DNA from: Hymenolepis diminuta
Taxonomy: Eukaryota; Platyhelminthes; Cestoda; Cyclophyllidea; Hymenolepididae
NCBI GenBank assembly: GCA_900708905.1
Contig: CAADRB010000079.1
Location: forward strand, 37,962-101,961
Direction: 5' to 3'
DNA: 64,000 nt
Every line of letters begins with the position of its first letter. The first letter of the stretch is position 1. Positions 1 through 14,100 of the stretch are shown here, one piece after another. Made by a program: the position numbers and the translations under genes. The notes beneath the pieces were generated by a model, which searched no databases, was not told where the DNA came from, and saw only the letters and a program-made list of their open reading frames with translations.

Positions 1-79
1 ATGATTTGTCAGAAATCAACAAGCAACAGCGTGTGACCTGTTGTGTTTCACTGCATTCTCGTGAACTGAACTTCAGACA

Positions 80-730
80 CCTTTTTTAGACCAAATCACA
101 ACTGACAGCGACGAGAATTGGATCCCTTACAGCAATGTTAACCGCAAAAAACAGTGGTTCAAAGCCAATTCCACAACCGAGAAAATTCGGGACTGCACCC
201 GACAAAAATTCCTCTGCGTAAATGGTGGGATTTGAAGGGAGCTGTTTATTATGAACTAATGGGTGACAATCAAGCAACAACATATGAAGTTTATTGTCAA
301 CAGCTAACTCGTTCAAAGGGAGTTAAGGGTAGGAAAAATGGCCTTCTTTGATCAATCGAAAAGGAGTGATTCTGCACATTAACAATGTCAGACCCCACAC
401 TTCAAGAGCANTCAGAAATCTCGTTGAANAATTTGNCTGNAAAGTCATGCATCACCCACTATATTCTCCCGATCTTGAACCAACCGATTTTCATCTGTTC
501 AGGAGCTTACAGAATCATTAAATGGGACAAAGGCTTACTTCAAGAGAAGAGGTCGAAGTGAAGAAGCTAGTTTCTTTTTTGAGTCCAAACTGGCTAAATT
601 CTATGAAGAAGGAATCAGAAAGCATGTGGCAAGATGGAAAGATGTAATTAATAAAGATGGTGATTATGCTGAACACTAAATAAATGCATTTTTGACAAAA
701 TTTTCACTTTAATTCAAATATAAAAGAATG
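80..730 (+). mobile_element. Decayed mariner transposon (C-terminal two thirds of transposase)
   Basis: Translation in shifting plus-strand frames gives an ordered series of mariner transposase motifs: an SDENWI segment (usual first catalytic Asp), KWWDLKGAVYYEL, YCQQL, INRKGVILH followed by NNVRPHTS, YSPDLEPTDFHLF (third catalytic Asp) and FYEEGIRKHVARW near the end. The second catalytic Asp, normally in HDNARPH, reads Asn here. There are frameshifts and stops, and four ambiguous bases at 411, 429, 436 and 440. The N-terminal DNA-binding part is missing. The element lies opposite to DOP1 and probably in one of its introns. It is a dead copy of the SETMAR/Mos1-like type. Confidence 0.85.
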
Positions 731-1438
731 AACAGAACTTCTGTTACAACCCGATATATATATATCCATTAACGCTGTATAAATTTCAACAAAGAAGACT
801 TCGCCTTTGAAGGGCTATGAAAATTCCGCCCAGTTCTCTTGCCTGAAATGATAATATTAGGAAAAAATTAAGCCATACTCACGAAGGAAATCTTGTTGCT
901 AACTAAACGATCACGACAGTAATGCGAACACTATGAATTCCATCAATATAGAATACTTCTTTATGTAAATTTGGAGTATTATCAGAGTTCTGTCTTCCGT
1001 TCCAACATGCTGCACCATGTACTATTATATATCTTCGGAAATGGACACAAGGAAATTCATCTCTCCCTTCCATGAACTCAAAGCATTGCTACGCATCGTC
1101 TGTCCAGCGAGTATAACGTTTACTAAGTTTTAAATAAACGAACAGTTATTTTTAAGTCAAATAATAAAAAAATTTATATTCAACATAATATAATTAAGCG
1201 AAGTCTCTTTAGAAGACCTTTCGAATATAGATAACTTTTAAAGTTTGGCAAAATCCAGTCTATTACCATCACTTCTTTTCCCTCTGATATTTCATTGGAA
1301 ATATTTTCGATCTTCAGGCACATATTCTCACAGCCTATTTTGAAATCACTCAAAGGTCACCTGAAATATTTCGACCGGAATAAAATAAATTGCCATAAAA
1401 TCTTAAATGAAGCAGCCTAGAATGTGTAAATAATTTAC
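731..1438. other. DOP1 intronic DNA, nothing recognised
   Basis: AT-rich sequence between the mariner remnant and the last DOP1 exon seen. I found no coding motif or repeat shared with the rest of the window on either strand. Confidence 0.5.
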
Positions 1439-4400
1439 TATATTTGACGAAGCGGAAGCAGCAAGGAATTGTTTGAAAAAGGCGGCAAGAAGGTTGCGAA
1501 CATCTCCAACTATTCCGGAAATCAATCGGATTTCAACATCTCTTTGAGCCAACGTCGAAGGAGTACTCGAAGATCCTATGGACGGCCGGGAAACTTCAGC
1601 CAAAGATTGATCCAACATTGTCACCATATGCTAGAAAAAAGAAAGATACAAGAAGGTGAATTAAACTCCTGCACGGAAAAGTTATAAGCAATCTCAGTCT
1701 TCATTTCACGTGAGAATCAATGTCAAGGTGACAAAAAAGTAATAGAATGAAGTGAATTTTAAAGCGTAAAGAGGTGCAGAAACATCAAATACCAAAGCTC
1801 AGTGCAAATTTACCTTCTCTTTGTCCTATTGGATTAGATCGAAGAAGTTTATACACTTTAACCAGTGTTAAAGGTTTAACTAACTTAAAATTTGATTGAC
1901 AGTCTGCGAAATGCCACAGATGCCTACTCTGATTGTGATACCTGAACTGACATTTATTCCGGTATCAGCGCCGCTCAGTATGATTTTGTCATTTCAAAAG
2001 TAAGTATTTAAAACATTGGACGAATGCAAATCTCAATATAGCCCATTTTGTAAAGAGATATCTTTTGCATAATTGTACTCTCTTCCTTATTGAATGCTCA
2101 AAAAAATTCCAAGTCCACTTAATTATCAGATCTTATAATTCATATGAATTGCGACAAAAAGTTTTTTACCAATTGAACAAATCATCTTACCTCCTGAATA
2201 TGGCCAATTAACACACTCAGTAAATCCACAAAATCAGCAATTTCAGCTAGCGAAAGCTGGCCCATTCTCTCGCATACTGCAGCGCTCAGTGCTGAGACCA
2301 TTCGAGGTAGATGACATCCCCGAACATCAGGATATGTATCAATTGGCAGGTGTTCTACTAAAAAGCGTACAACAGATACCCATCCTTGGCGTACTTTCGT
2401 GGAAGAGATGAAGAAGTGTTCTTGTAGGAATGGCCAAAGGAAACCAGACTCCAAGTTGGAGAAAAAGACCTCGGCTTCCCGCAAGAATTCGGATTCAGTC
2501 GAAGGCTTGCAGGGACTTATTTTATCCGAAGAGAGAGTTCTCTCCAAAGTGACTTCATTTGGGTGACGCTGACGCAATCGACGATTGTTAGGAAGATGTG
2601 ATGAGCGTCTCCTATTATGATGCTGGTGACTGGGTCCACCTCTGTTTGTGTGATTCGCTGGATTTTTATTTCCATTATTTTCAGCGCCTGGAAGAAAAAC
2701 CAATTATTACTTGTGGCAAGACAAAATATTACGATTTTAAATCCAGTTCACCTTGAGTGAGCCATGGTGAGTTGCGCGACGTTAAATGCAACGCTTCAAA
2801 AGAGTAGCATAACCTGCCATAGAAACAAATCAACCGGTAAACGACCTCTGAGCATAATGGACTTAATACCATACATGAATCTGTTAAATGAAACATATTA
2901 AAGAATAGGACAACACGAATTGAACTCTCTTCCCTTCGAAAAATATGAACAACTCAGTGCTCCCGACTTCAAATAAAGTAATATTTGTGGTGCTCTAACT
3001 TAACTACCTCAAAATTTCACACAATTTCCCATCTCATGCCTTATAGAACTCGTTTCCTTCCCTTTATTCAGACATTTTGTCATCATTAAAACCTGTAAAA
3101 GTTTTCTCTTGTACCACGGACAATAATAACAATAACAAAGAAGGCATCTAAATTGGCAGAGTTAAGGAGGAGGAGAGGGGCATTCGTGTAAATGAAAATT
3201 TCCTCTTTAATTGCCAACAAAATCATCTTTGAGACGTCTTGAAATTAAAGTTCATTACAACCTTTAGTTTAAAAACATTACAAAATGAGAAAATTTGCAA
3301 ACTATTAAGCTTCTATTAAAAACGGTCCAAGCCCTGGTCACCCGACAACAAATGTTGGAAGAAACCAACAATAAGAGCTGTTAATGAAGCATGTTTTGTA
3401 CAGTTCTACAATCCTCGATCTTTTTCTAGTTTTTCTGTTCCTACTTTTTTATCGAATTCACGCTTTTACAATCCGCCGTCAAAATCGCTTATTTTTGGAT
3501 ATCCTTTCGGTCGCAATTACTACTTATATGCTTATATGTGCACACTCCTTTCCCCTATTGGTCCAATTTTGGTCATCGAACACGTTTTCCCAACCAATTC
3601 TTTCATTTATCATATTTTACCGCGGTTTAGAGAATTTTAGCGAACACCTGCTCGTCTTACTAGGCTGCGAAAGTTACTAGAATGAAAACCTTCCAGACTA
3701 TTCGCCTTGGCCCATTGTTGTACTCAGGGTATTAATGAGCATTTCCTCACAGTGACTTACAGCTCTCAAATTGGGCGAGCATCTCCAAAGTCTGTTGAGG
3801 AAGATTTCGATTTTGGACTCGCTTCGGGGCAGACGGTGAAGAAACACCAGACGAGAGTGGTGATGGCGGCAAGATTTTCTCGCCACCACCTTCAGCTCCT
3901 CCCCTTCCTTGCTGGAGTCTCTGGTACATGTGGAGGGTGAAGAAAACAAAATCTACAAGCACTTGTTCCACAAGGACTGATCCAATCTCCGACCTGTTCA
4001 ACAGACCACTCATCAAACGGAAGGGACGAAAACAGGCATTTCGACCTAAATGGATTGTGCGAATAAGCGATAAGTTAGCTTGAGAAAATATCACATAAAA
4101 TAGCTTAAACATGCGAATTTGGCGAAGAGATAACAGTACGTGGAATCTTTATTTCTTAAATGGAAAAAATATGACATTGGGAAGAGGTAGTCTCCATAGT
4201 ATTTTATTGAGACTGAGCTTTACGGTCTGATGATAGATTTCGCACTGGTAGTGTAGCGGACAAAATGGCCTTCCCATTACTACGGTTTAAGGGTTCGATA
4301 CTCATCGGCGTCCATCCAGTGAATAACATGACTAATCATATCAATGGAAGAGAGCTGGACGAAAGTTCCTCATGAGAGAGACTCCACGACGCCACTCCTT

Positions 4401-7400
4401 TAGAAAACAATCCTTACTGAGGATTTGAGATTTTTACTAACTAATCTTATAAAAAGATCCGAAACATTTCGCTTGCCTCAGTTATGAAAGCGCAAATACG
4501 TTTTTTCCCCCCATTTTAATTGACAACGCAGTACGTCTGCTATGTCAGAGATGTCTGGATCAGTGATGGGCACCCAGTGGTGTGGGTGACTAAGCGCACA
4601 TGCTAATTCAGGTTAAAACGATAAATAGTAGAATGTGGGTTTCTCAAGAGTAACTTGAGGATACATTCACTCAACTCAAGTCGAATTCAACTAACAATTC
4701 CTTTTGAAAGTTTGGATTTGATAGTTCAACTTACTGCCTGAATGAACATCAAGGGAGGAGGCAGAAGCCAGAGTTGATTGAAGAATGAAATGGAGAGCTT
4801 CAGTGAGAAGGGGAAGGCTGAATCGTTTGAAGTATTCCTGTTGAATTACCGAGTCGTTTTCACTCTGGATCAAAAATTATAAGAAATAACAATAAGAAAT
4901 GTGTAGACTTGATCCACCAATTCTTTAAAATCATATTTTATGCTTTTGTTAGGAAGTCAGGTCGAATATTTTCGGTGCGTTCGATAGATTACATTAAGAG
5001 TGCACTCGATGCACTCGTAAGTTCATCCCTCGTGTACTGAACTACAGACCATTGGACTTCTAAACTCAGGCTTGGATATGTAAGACCGCCAACACCGGTA
5101 AATTAGTCACCCAATGAATTATCCCATATCCTATTCATTATAAGGACATTTATTTCCTCAATAGGAAATCGTTGTTTGAGCTACAAGTCTTCTTCCGCCA
5201 TCAAGAATCTGAGTAGTTGTAGTTCTCTATAAGTGGGCAACAGAGAAGTTATAAAAGCTTTCTTCTGCAGTTAAAAGAATTAGACTTGGTTTGTGAAATA
5301 CGAAGATGTTCGAGACAATGAGACACCAAAATCAAATCGAATAGAAATAATCAATTTTCATTACTTTCTCACTATTGACATTTGTAAATCCCCTTGTCTA
5401 ACTCGTATCATAGATAAGAAAGTTGGCAGTTCGTTATGCAAATAGAAACAATTTAAACTCTCAGCAATGCATAAATGATTGACACACATCACTCTGCCTC
5501 AATCTTGAGACACGGATCAAAAATTGATCTGAAACCTTAACGGTTGCAAAGTAAATCGAATATACGGATCTTCTATTCGGTAATAATGAAGTGAGGAATA
5601 TGAATTTTGGGACGTAGGGAGTATGGTAGAAAGAGCGAGATATCATACTCTAACCAAGAGTAAAAATATCAACTGAAGAAGTATTAGAGGAAAAAAGGAA
5701 TTTAGAAATACTTATTTCATTCTTAATTTCATAAACGGCAGAAAGTGTTTACGTTGAAAAATGGGAGAGAAATCACTTTGAACGAACATGAGCATCAATA
5801 AGATCAAACCGAAGGAGCAAAAGCCAACAATTCCACTTGTGCAAAGAATAAAACTTCCTTCAAGATAAATATTTGGAAATAATTTATTTCATTAGGCGAA
5901 TGCACCACATCTTTTAAAAAAATAACATTTTTAAACAATCAGTAGTAAACAGGAGTACAATCAATGTAAGATTTTTCATCTCCACATGATTTGCCGTTGA
6001 CTACAGTGACCACAAGAATCGACAATTTCAAACAAGATTTCCTCGAGACTTTCCTATGACTATAAATCGTAGTTGACCTACATTTGCTAATAGCACAATT
6101 TTCTTATGCAAATTGGTTCTTAGTTTATTAATGCTCAATGAGGAGGATGCTGCCTTATACTATTAGCACTTCCTACTGGCCGCTAACTGTTAACTAAGTT
6201 GGCTAAAAGCCCCATCCCAGAACCGCCAAATTACCGAAAAAGTCAGAAGAGTAACCGAATACATTAATTCAAAGCAGATACTAGAAGGTCTGGGTGTTCC
6301 ATTTGACAAACTGTCAACAGAAGATGGATTGACTAGAGCACGTTCTATGTCCAACATCTAGGACAATGTATAAAAATTTTATTATTTTCAAATACCGCCT
6401 CAAATATTACCATGAATTACACTTCAAGGACTCCATAATCAAAGAGAAATCAAACTTACCTCGCTTGAAGGGAGACACATCCGAGCCACAGTGGTGGCAT
6501 GCTGAGAGGCATCAGCCGACTCCATGTTCTGCGATCCGAGAAGCCAAATAAAGAGGCGTCTATTCAACGAGGCATCTTTCCTCAGCAGAACTGCCAACGA
6601 CGCAACGACAAGATCTCGCATCTCAAAGGAAGATATCTTGCCTTCTAGGGGATGATTGTAATTGACCACCCGTTGATTTGGAGATGATGTGTTGCACGCC
6701 GCCAAATGGACGGGCAGTGTGAGGATAACGAAATCAAGGGTGTCCCGTTGTACCAAGACCACTGCATCTCCCAGTAAGCATCGTACGCTTTCTAGCTAAA
6801 GAGACAAAGGTGAACAGTTAGAGGTGAAAATATAGAATTTAAAGGGCTAGAAAAAAGAGAATTCAAAAAGAACTCCGTTGCAAGTTCACGGTTAACTCAT
6901 CACCTAAGCTATGTATCAATTGAACACACTCCTAGTCTCCACTTTAAGGTTCATTTACTATGAGACAGCCGTCTTCTAATACAAGAATTCAGGGCACAAC
7001 TTTCCTTTAGATACCTTCGAAAAAGATAATAATATTAAAAGTATTAAGGGGAGAGATAAACATATGATTACGCATACACATAGTTGCACATATAGGATTA
7101 ATTACTAAAATCCACGAGATTAGCATAGTATAAGATACAGGGACAATATAAGGCACAGACTGGCGAATCAACAGTTATATATATCTAAGTTGTAGCTAAC
7201 TCATTGAAATTGTGAAAAGGATGACAGGTGCAGATAGTGCTCAAGATGCCAATTGAGTTGAAGATATCGCCGCGAATGATTTGCCCATGTTTCCAACATT
7301 TCATCGGCATTTGTCCCAATTCCCACGTTGTATGCAACCTCGTCCCTTGTAAAAGCGAAATACTCACCTCAATGTTATTATCGTTCACTTGGCTTAGGGT

Positions 7401-9572
7401 CTTTATAGGTCCCAAGAGTGAGGGCAGTCACTGGGATAAACGACGTAAAGACCTCTTAGCTCTCATAAGACATTTATTATACCTATTAGTTTAAAAGCCA
7501 TAAACCAAATCTTTATCAAATGAATAACATGACCCTATTGTTTCGGACCAATGAGAAGGACTTTTTCCCTCAAATAAAACTCGAACCTAACTTTTTTAAA
7601 GTTAAGTCAGTACCATTTTGCAATAACGCTTTTCACTTCTGTTTAACGAAACAACGGCAACCTTCGCGATTTCACTTGCGTGCAAAGGCGAATTAAGAAC
7701 TCCAAATAAAAAAGTGAGTAACGAAGAAAAATTCACATAAAATTAAGTTAAACTATTCTTACCAACGTTCAAAAGTGTGTTCAAACCATAAAGAATACAT
7801 ATAGGTGATCTCTGGAGAAAAAAAACTGTGCACACTCTGATTACACTAAACTGCCACACTATAACAAACAGAAGGGAAGAAAATAGAGGTGTATGGACAG
7901 AACAAACTTCATTTTATTATCCACCTCACAAAATGTGGCAAGGTAAAACCACTGAACAAAAGTTAACTTACTAGAATAGATGTAGAAGTTCCAAAGACAT
8001 AAGCCTGAGTTGATAGATGTCGTCTTTTGTTGAAGTGATTGAGAATATAAGTAGTTCCAAAATGTCGCACCGATGGGGCTTGAATGAGGACCTGTAGATA
8101 AAATATCTCCAGTTATATTGTGTTTTTAGCTAGAAAACAGCACCACCAAATTTTTATAATTGTGAGCATCATTGGAGCTCAAAATGTTGATAACTAAATC
8201 AAGTACTTAAAGAAGGTGCAAGAGATTGCTCAATATGTTCGCATCAACTTCAGTCCCTAAGCAATAAAAAGGAAAAATGTTTATCTATAATCTAAATTTA
8301 TATCTTGCATAGCGTTCATGCAAACTTAGACAAAAAGGCTCACTCAAGACAATTCCCAATTGAATAGACACCGATATTCCTCATTTATTCATACCAGGGT
8401 CCTTGAACTAAAACTTACGTCTAGAACACTTTCAAAGTGAATTTAAGGACAATACTTGGGATACAAAAAAATTAACTTGAGTAATAAAGAGAAACTGAGT
8501 ATTAAAGCCTATCTTCTACCTTTCTCAATTTACACAGATAAATTGACCACGTAACTAATTGCACAAGTGATGCATTACGTTCAGTTTATATTTAGAACGT
8601 TGGATTTTTTCAGGCGGCGAAAAACGTGCCACATTGAGCAATCAAAACAACCCCACATTGAGTAGATTTGTTATTGTGCAATGTAAGCGGAGAGTCATTA
8701 AAGGGGGGTAAAATGTTTTAAGTAAGATTTCTGACAATATTTGGGAATTGAAATACCCAATAAAAGACTGCTTTAAAAAAATGCATATATACAGGGATGG
8801 TTAACGCACAATTTCTGACAATCAAGAAAGTGAATGAAATATAATGAAATCTATATTACTTCAAATTGACTACTGACCTGCCAAAGAGAGCTGTAGAAGA
8901 ATTCCGGGCCAATAACTTTGCAGAACTTTTCAATGATTCCATTTCCACGTTCGAAAAACTCAGATCCTTCTTCTAGACCTGGTAAAAGACCCTAAATTCA
9001 AAATAAAATAGCCATAAAATATATCTCTACAAACCTGTAGGAGACCCAAGAAGGAGGTTTGGAGCTTATCACCGAGAGGGAGAAAGTAAGTTTCAAATAG
9101 ATTAAAGAGGAGAGGTTTAACAGTCATTGCTGAAGGTCCAAGAAGTCCGAACAGACACGAGCCATAAATTCCAATATCAGCGGCCAAATTATCTGGACCC
9201 ATAATTCGGAAAATGAGGTCGAAACATTCAAGAGTTTTACAATGAACACCTGGAGGTAATGCGGGATGAAGACATTGGGCCAAACGTTTGCCCAGTAAGC
9301 GCTTTTTGGGAATTACATCATAGCGATCATATTGTTGAACCAACTGCACCAACACAAATATATCAATTTATCAATAATTACATTTAAAATTTTAATTTAA
9401 GGAGTTATGTCACCGTAAATATTTTGTATTTAATCACCTTAATGAGCCTGACGAGAGAGGAAATGAGATCAGCCCATTCATTAGAATATTCAAATGACTT
9501 TAAGCATTTATCTATTGCAGCGGAATATGCCCTGTACTTAGAATCCGATTCTAAATTTGCTTTTCGACTCAT
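1439..9572 (-). CDS. DOP1: DOP1/Dopey family protein, N-terminal part (runs off the window)
   Basis: DOP1 (Dopey) is a very large protein that works with MON2 at the Golgi and endosomes in membrane traffic. Nine exons, all phase-consistent: 9438-9572, 9035-9343, 8878-8991, 7972-8091, 6460-6795, 4735-4864, 3761-4045, 2191-2687, 1439-1630, giving about 706 residues. Family landmarks are SDSKYRAYSAAIDKCLKSFE with SNEWADLISSL near the N-terminus, KRLAQCLHPALPPGVH at residues 64-79, a LLPGLEEGSEFFERG block, and LLRKDASLNRRLFIWLLG around residues 296-313. Later exons give FRLMSGLLNRSEIG, then a low-complexity linker. The start at 9572 is chosen because it lies just before the conserved SDSKYR block; an in-frame upstream ATG at 9614 would add 14 residues. 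Animal DOP1 proteins exceed 2000 residues, so most of the gene lies left of base 1. The last exon (1439-1630) rests mainly on splice phase and is the least certain. Exon 7 could instead start at an AAG acceptor a few tens of bases upstream. Confidence 0.9.
4225..4460 (+). repeat. tRNA-derived SINE-like repeat, copy 1
   Basis: The segment has an internal Pol III promoter pattern: an A-box-like TAGTGTAGCGG and a B-box-like GGGTTCGATACTC about 35 bases later. It is followed by a tRNA-unrelated body ending near GCCACTCCTTTAG. The same arrangement recurs on the plus strand near 37690-37910 and on the minus strand near 38590-38790, and the body alone recurs near 50030-50180. It cannot fold as a complete functional tRNA by eye, so it is called a tRNA-derived SINE. 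It lies in a DOP1 intron. Confidence 0.6.
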
Positions 9573-11199
9573 TATGACATTATAAACCCAGAGATCTGGA
9601 ACCCTGCTACGCAATTGGGTTAATTGCAGAAGTTCAACAACATGGGCTAAAAGACCTAGAGGACAAAGTGTAGAGATGATTATTGATGATATACCAAAAG
9701 CAAAAATACACTTTTTACAAAATGGTGCGTCGGATGTCTTTAAATATTTATTTATTTAATGTATACTAAATAAAAGTCCATTAATTACTTATTATTTTGT
9801 GCACCAAGGTCTCCATATTCAATTTTGCAAAACCCCTTATATTATTAATGCAAAAAAATTATTCAGATTGGTAAATTTTAACATCTAATAATACGAGCTG
9901 TTTACATCACAGGTTTGTTTAACGTATTAATCTAAAAGGGGTTTCATTATTTTTTGAGATATCGTAACCCAAGAAAAGAATTCCTATTTTTAAAACAGGT
10001 GTTTAGAACAGTAATTATTTAAAATGTTATAACCAGTCTTTCACGATGGAATATCGCAATTCTGTAGATCAGGTAGATGTAATATTACAAGATTTGCTTC
10101 GGTTAAATTTTATATATGGACGTGAAGCAATCACAATATAGAGTATGGGTTCATCAAGAGATAGCATTCGTGTCCAGGGAAACGATTAGTATTTATCGTA
10201 TAGTATTTTGCTATGCATTCTACTATACCATATCTGAATATTTTCGTTGAATATAAATTTTGTGTTTCACTTAAGCAGTTGATAGACACGAAGCCAAATG
10301 TAACGTTTTCGGAGATACTCACAAGCTTCATCTTTTACGCGCTGGACTATTGGTTACAGAATTTCCACTGTAGCAACTGAATATACAAGGCCTCCGCAGA
10401 CCAATTGACACTGAAATTATCAGCTAATTAATCATATCTCTAAACTTACTATAAAACGGTCTTTTTGAGGTACAGGTATTTCTCATTCATCATGGTGTCT
10501 GAGTAGCTGTAATAGTGTATATCTCAAGATATTTAAATATGCGTCACGCCAATTCGCATCGTTTTATTAATTTTAGATACTAATTTTTATGCTGGCTAAG
10601 TCAATTGATAGGCATTTTAAAACGGCAATAAATTTGGTATTGTGATGTTTGCGTTATACAGTCTTTTTAAACATAATAATTTGTACAATTTTTATGTAAA
10701 TCAACATCTTTATATGAATTACATATATTAGTTGAACATCACTGTCATTTCGCAATCAATCTTTAACCCATGCCTTTTCTCAGTTCGACCTATGTTTCAG
10801 GTCTGCGCATCAAATCCTGTTTGTTCTTCTTCCACTTTTGATGACCGTGAATATTGTCTCAGCCATTTCAACCGCTTTTAATCTCACTTTCATCATTTTC
10901 GATCTTTGTTAGGATTAGAGTCAAGTGAACTAGATTAGATCCACTTAATATACCCGCCTGATTTCTAGCATTTCATCTTTCCGTAGGTCGTCGATATTAT
11001 AACAATACATTGTCACTATAACACTGTCAGTACATTCAAGACCATCTCTTTTAGTCAAACTAGACACTTTTGGCATAACAAAACAAGTAAATAGGCAAGT
11101 AGGCATCAAGTAAATGGAATGTGAAGAGAGGGATTGGAAAGACGCAAGTTATCACAATGAGAGGAAACTTCAGAATGCCGGAATGCGTGAGACTGATAA
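9573..11199. other. Spacer between VPS50 stop and DOP1 start
   Basis: About 1.6 kb of AT-rich DNA that must hold the VPS50 3' UTR and polyadenylation site and the DOP1 promoter and 5' UTR. A minus-strand AATAAA at 10563-10568 is a possible VPS50 poly(A) signal, but it is about 630 bases past the stop, so this is weak. No ORF here looks like a gene. Confidence 0.45.
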
Positions 11200-14100
11200 T
11201 TATGCATGTAAATCAACTCCATTTGCATTTACACCAGGTGATAGAGCAGACGTCTGTTGGTAGTACCTGGCATACGCCGAGGTCACTGTGGCCGTCAGCC
11301 TCTGTCGAGTATTTTTATCTCCGCGGGCTAGACAATTCGCCAAGCCCATACACTGCCTTTGGGTATATCTATTAACTCCTGTGGTCTCCAACCAACTTGA
11401 AAAATCTCGAGTTGGAACGAAGTAGGCTTGGATGTAATCCACCAGAAGGTTCAATTTCACAAACGGTCTACAAATAAAGAAATTACAGATTGAAAGAGAA
11501 GTATATTAGTACTATTAAATGCTATTAAATTTCAACCAACCTGATACGGGACTCCGTCTCACAGAGTAGTGCAGTTGACTGAACATCCAAAAGCATCTGA
11601 CTCCTCCCCTCTTCTGTACAATCATATACTCCTCCCAAACCATTCAAGAATTCAGTAGAAATCCAAGCCATAGCACCCATCCAGAGAGATTTAACAGCTT
11701 GCGGCGGTGGACAGGGTTTTGAAAGAGATTTAATTGCAGAGGAGAATCGCGATACGACAGTGTTGACTGATTGCAGATAGGCACTGGGTTCTGTCGCTAC
11801 AACTTTTGATGTCCAGCCAGGGTTGGTTGATATCATTTGGCGCAGGAGGAGAGCGGGATCGCTATTAGTGTCCTGTTTGCAGTGACTTGAAAGGGGGGAA
11901 AACTGTTCGATCAATTTTTTCAAAAGAAGCTGCAGAAAATGTTATCAGAAGACTAAACATGGCTACATAAGGACTCATACTTCTCTGTATTTTGTTTTCT
12001 TTCCATCAAAATTTCTATTTCTCCCTATACCCCACTTTGTCCCTTTCTGATTACTCTTCGTTGCCGTGGTCAAATACACCTATTTCCTACTTCGACCTTT
12101 TGGAGAATTTCCGAATAGTTTTACAGAGACAAACAGTGAGTCCCATACAGAGTCTCTTCTTTGTTTAGTTTACTACGATTATGATCCAATAAGCTGTGCA
12201 CTAAGTGGTAATATGTATATATCAATGTCATTGTCATTCAGAAACGAGCGTGAGACAAGAAAATTCTAGATTAATATTCACTGCAGTTCTATTCATGATG
12301 AACAGAAAAACAGACCTGCTTATCTACCTGCTGGCTGCTACTAATTTTTCTTCCAGAGAATTAATATCTCAAGAAAATTTACCTCCAAGGAGATAGAAAT
12401 TAGAGTAAAAGTTGAAACTGCACAAATATACCCTTAAAAAATTTCTTATTTATCCGTCATTATTAATAAAGTTAATTATAAAGGCACATTATATATTTCA
12501 TAATCAGAAGAGTTGAAAATAAACCACCCACCCATAGAGAACAAAGAGTTGTGCTAGAACACGAGAGGCGAGGAATCGTGCAGTTGTCTCACGAACTTCA
12601 AGCGTGGTGACAAGCGACTGATCCCTGAAGGCATCCAAAAGTCCTCGCTTGCTCTCAGGCAGACATTCTCGAATATGCGGAAGTAAATCCTACAACGCCA
12701 TTGTTACGACATTATATTTCTACTTATATTTCATAAGTAGCATAATGTTTCCTACCTTTTCAAGAACGCTAGCCAGATAGCCGAGGGATTCGACTCCTAC
12801 AATATGTCGCCGCAAGTGATTGTTGATATCATCCATAGTTGATAACTGGAGGGAATCCATGGTGGAATCATTTTGAGATTTGGAAGAACTTGGGAGCACA
12901 CAATCAGGAACGACAAAACGACTCTGAAAGAAAAAGGAAAAGACGTAAGAGATAGAACGGAATAATACTAAATAGGAAATGATTAGTACTTACACCGTTT
13001 TCAACAGAGGGGTGACCTGCTGGAGCGATTAGTCGAGTAGATATTCGTGCGAGAGTCTTTCGCAGATGCTCAGGTAGTTGGTGGATATCTTCTTTAGAGG
13101 CCTTTTTAGATCAGTTGAAAATAATATTAATTAAATTTGACTTAATTTATTAAAATGGCCCTCTTAATCAACTAACGAGAAGCGAGGTATCCTAAATAAA
13201 CTTAATCATACCTGAACTGACTTGCTGTGCGACAAAATTTCCCTTTATCTATGCTTCCTTTCCGAGTTCCCTCGTGATATAGCCTTATTTAACCCAATTC
13301 TAATACCCGTAGTTATTATCTTAAGTGATCAGTGACTCACACTGATTGTTAAATGCTCATACTATTTTATATTTCATAATTACAACTAGCTAGTTACTAT
13401 TCAGACATTTTCCCTCTAATTCTTGAATTGCTGAATCCTGCACTAATACCTCTACAACATGCTACTACGACATCCAGGGTATATAATATTGGTGACGCAA
13501 ATGAGATGAGTTCATATGAAACAACCCCAATGGAATAGTGATTCAAGCGTGCTCTTACCTCATTCAACAACTCTCAAATGTGTGAAAAGTGTGAGCAATT
13601 AAGAAAAAGCATAATCCTGACAGACTCCCCATCGAATCAAAACATAAACCACGTCAAATATCGAGACTAAAATTACGTTTATATGATCACTTTATTCAAA
13701 CGAATTGTTAATTGCTTAAGCATATCTTTTAGGATAATTTATGTCATCAAATCGGATTCAAGCAATTTTGCCACCACAATGTCGTTTTAATTACATTTCA
13801 AAATGGACTTTGCAATATAATGATGGGGCAAACCCCAAAATGCATAATTAGAGAGCTAACAAGTGGGTAGGAACTGCACATGGAAAATAAAATGTGTAAT
13901 TTTTTTACTTTTTTTATTTTTACTTCGGGAGAACTGTCTACATCCGAAATTATTGATTATTTGATGTAGAAATTTGTATTCCCTACTATGAAATGCCAGA
14001 ATACTTTCATCCCGATTTAAATAATAATTTCAATTATGGAGACTTCTTTTTACAAAAAATGAAGTAATAAAAAAGGGAAAATTAGTGAAAAGAAGTTATT

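Noticed and set aside
3384..3680. Plus-strand 98-codon hydrophobic ORF
   Set aside because: It lies in a DOP1 intron, has AT-rich composition, no conserved motif and no supporting splice or promoter signal. The membrane-like look follows from T-rich codons.
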